A DNA stretch of 5,545 nt from Nitrospirales bacterium (lineage in GTDB: Bacteria; Nitrospirota; Nitrospiria; Nitrospirales; UBA8639). A model generated the notes under the pieces. It saw only the letters and a list, made by a program, of their open reading frames with translations. It did not search any database and had not been told where the DNA came from. Each line of letters opens with the position of its first letter. The first letter of the stretch is position 1. Positions 4,193 to 5,545 of the stretch are shown piece after piece. Location: NCBI GenBank assembly GCA_029261305.1, contig JAJDBO010000185.1, forward strand, positions 1 through 5,545, written 5' to 3'. Position numbers and translations under genes: made by a program.

Positions 4193-5545
4193 TCATGGGG
4201 ATTGAAGGGCCCGAATGAGCTTTCCACGCCTTTTTAGCTTCCCTAGTTTACCAGGTTTTCCCTTTCCGCCAACCAGGGATTTCATCATCGTTCTCGCGCC
4301 TAAAAATTGCTTAATGAGGCGGTTAATCTCCTGAACAGAGGTCCCACTCCCCTTGGCAATACGCTTTTTCCGATTCCCATTGATAATGGTATGATCACGA
4401 CGCTCCTTGAGGGTCATGGAATCAATAATGGCCACAACGCGCGCCATTTCCTTTTCAGGGAGGCCCTGCTTTGACGCCCCACTCACCATGGATTTCAACT
4501 TCTCCCCACCAGGCAACATGCCCAGGATTTGATCAATGGACCCCAATTTATTTACCTGCTTAATCTGATCTCGGAAATCTTCCAAGGTCAAATTATTGCT
4601 GGTCATTTTCTGCTGAAGAGATTCCGCTTCCTCCTTGGAAATAGCATCTTGGGCTTTTTCGATAAGCGATAACACATCACCCATCCCCAGAATGCGAGAG
4701 GCCATCCGGTCTGGATGGAAGGGCTCTAAGGCGTCGGATTTTTCCCCAACCCCGAGATATTTAATGGGCTTGCCCGTTGCTGCACGAATAGAGAGCACCG
4801 CGCCACCACGAGCGTCACCTTCGATTTTGGTCAAGATCACACCAGTAAGGCCGACTTGTTGATCAAACTGCTCAGCCACATTCACGGCTTCCTGACCCGT
4901 CATGGAATCCGCAATCAACAGGACTTCCTGCGGAGTGACCGCCGCTTTGATGTCGACCAACTCTTGCATGAGTTCGGCATTAACCTGAAGACGACCACCA
5001 GTATCCAGTACCACGACGTCATAGCCATGATCACGACCGCGAGCCACGCCTTCAACGCAAAACCGGGTAATTTGGGATCGATCAACCAACGTCCCTTCAG
5101 CACGATGAACAGGGACATCCAAATCTGTTCCCAAAGACGCTAACTGATCCGCAGCGGCAGGACGACGAGGATCAGCCGCAATCAGCAACACCCGTTTCCC
5201 CTGCTTTTTAAAATGATGCGCGAGCTTGCCGCAGGTGGTAGTTTTACCTGCTCCCTGCAGGCCAACCATCATCACGACTGTTGGAGGTTGAGAGGAGAGC
5301 GACAGGCCTGAATGTTCGGTCCCCATCAAGTCTCGCAACTCTTCCCAAACAATTTTGACAACCTGTTGCCCGGGATTGAGGCTTTCGAGAACCTCTTTAC
5401 CAACGGCCTTTACCTGCACGCGACCGATGAAGTCTTTTACAATCTTGAAATTGACATCAGCCTCCAAAAGCGCAAGACGAACTTCCTTTAAGGCCTCCGT
5501 CACATCTTGCTCGCGCAAGACTCCAGGGCCTTTGATTTTTTTCAG
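4193..5545 (-). CDS. ffh: Signal recognition particle protein Ffh (5' end beyond the window)
   Basis: Ffh is the GTPase that, with 4.5S RNA, binds signal sequences of nascent membrane proteins and docks with FtsY. There are 450 visible residues, and the frame stays open to the window edge. About 10-15 N-terminal residues are probably missing, so TTG 5516-5518 is not the real start. The N domain (ALKEVRLALLEADVN, 18-32) leads to the G domain with P-loop GLQGAGKTTT (95-104), DPRRPAA (125-131), DTGGR (181-185), TKIEGDARGG (239-248) and GVGEK...LEPFHPDRMASRILGMGD (265-290). The M domain contains SMT.KER (376-382) and the RNA-binding RKKRIAKGSGTS.QEINRLIKQF (392-414). The usual forms are DTAGR and TKxD, so both nucleotide-contact motifs vary conservatively. 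The C-terminal tail is Gly/Lys-rich rather than Met-rich. Confidence 0.97.
   Translation of the reverse strand: MKKIKGPGVLREQDVTEALKEVRLALLEADVNFKIVKDFIGRVQVKAVGKEVLESLNPGQQVVKIVWEELRDLMGTEHSGLSLSSQPPTVVMMVGLQGAGKTTTCGKLAHHFKKQGKRVLLIAADPRRPAAADQLASLGTDLDVPVHRAEGTLVDRSQITRFCVEGVARGRDHGYDVVVLDTGGRLQVNAELMQELVDIKAAVTPQEVLLIADSMTGQEAVNVAEQFDQQVGLTGVILTKIEGDARGGAVLSIRAATGKPIKYLGVGEKSDALEPFHPDRMASRILGMGDVLSLIEKAQDAISKEEAESLQQKMTSNNLTLEDFRDQIKQVNKLGSIDQILGMLPGGEKLKSMVSGASKQGLPEKEMARVVAIIDSMTLKERRDHTIINGNRKKRIAKGSGTSVQEINRLIKQFLGARTMMKSLVGGKGKPGKLGKLKRRGKLIRALQSP

Overview
All recognisable genes lie on the minus strand, so transcription runs from high to low coordinates. In that order they are ffh (5' end cut by the window), rpsP, rimM, trmD, rplS, rnhB, yraN, ftsE and the first 30 codons of ftsX. 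This is a core housekeeping segment. I see no mobile element, CRISPR array, RNA gene, toxin-antitoxin pair or defence gene.

The gene set suggests a Gram-negative bacterium of middling G+C. The order ffh-rpsP-rimM-trmD-rplS-rnhB-yraN is widespread. My best guess is Nitrospirota (Nitrospira-like), from the general look of the proteins and the order; the window alone cannot prove it. The KH-domain gene (khpA) found between rpsP and rimM in many phyla is absent; only 51 bases separate the two genes.

Layout: 4193-5545 holds Ffh, the protein of the signal recognition particle. An 81-base gap follows, then the classical trmD operon at 2007-4111: ribosomal protein S16, the 30S maturation factor RimM, the tRNA m1G37 methyltransferase TrmD and ribosomal protein L19. 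rnhB (RNase HII) and yraN (UPF0102, nuclease-like fold) follow at 918-1960 and overlap by GTGA. A 162-base gap at 756-917 contains a candidate promoter and a palindrome. It precedes ftsE and ftsX (ATPase and membrane subunits of the divisome ABC complex), which overlap by ATGA.

The upper cluster serves translation and its quality control: ribosome parts, ribosome maturation, tRNA modification and co-translational targeting. rnhB adds genome maintenance, and ftsEX links cell-wall hydrolysis to division. Both ribosomal protein genes have strong Shine-Dalgarno sequences. The rimM Shine-Dalgarno lies in a predicted hairpin arm, and trmD starts inside the end of rimM, which would suit lower output of the two enzymes than of S16 and L19. 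Other points of note are variant nucleotide-binding motifs in Ffh and FtsE, an Ala/Pro-rich tail on L19 and a possible N-terminal extension on RimM. I found no convincing novel system.
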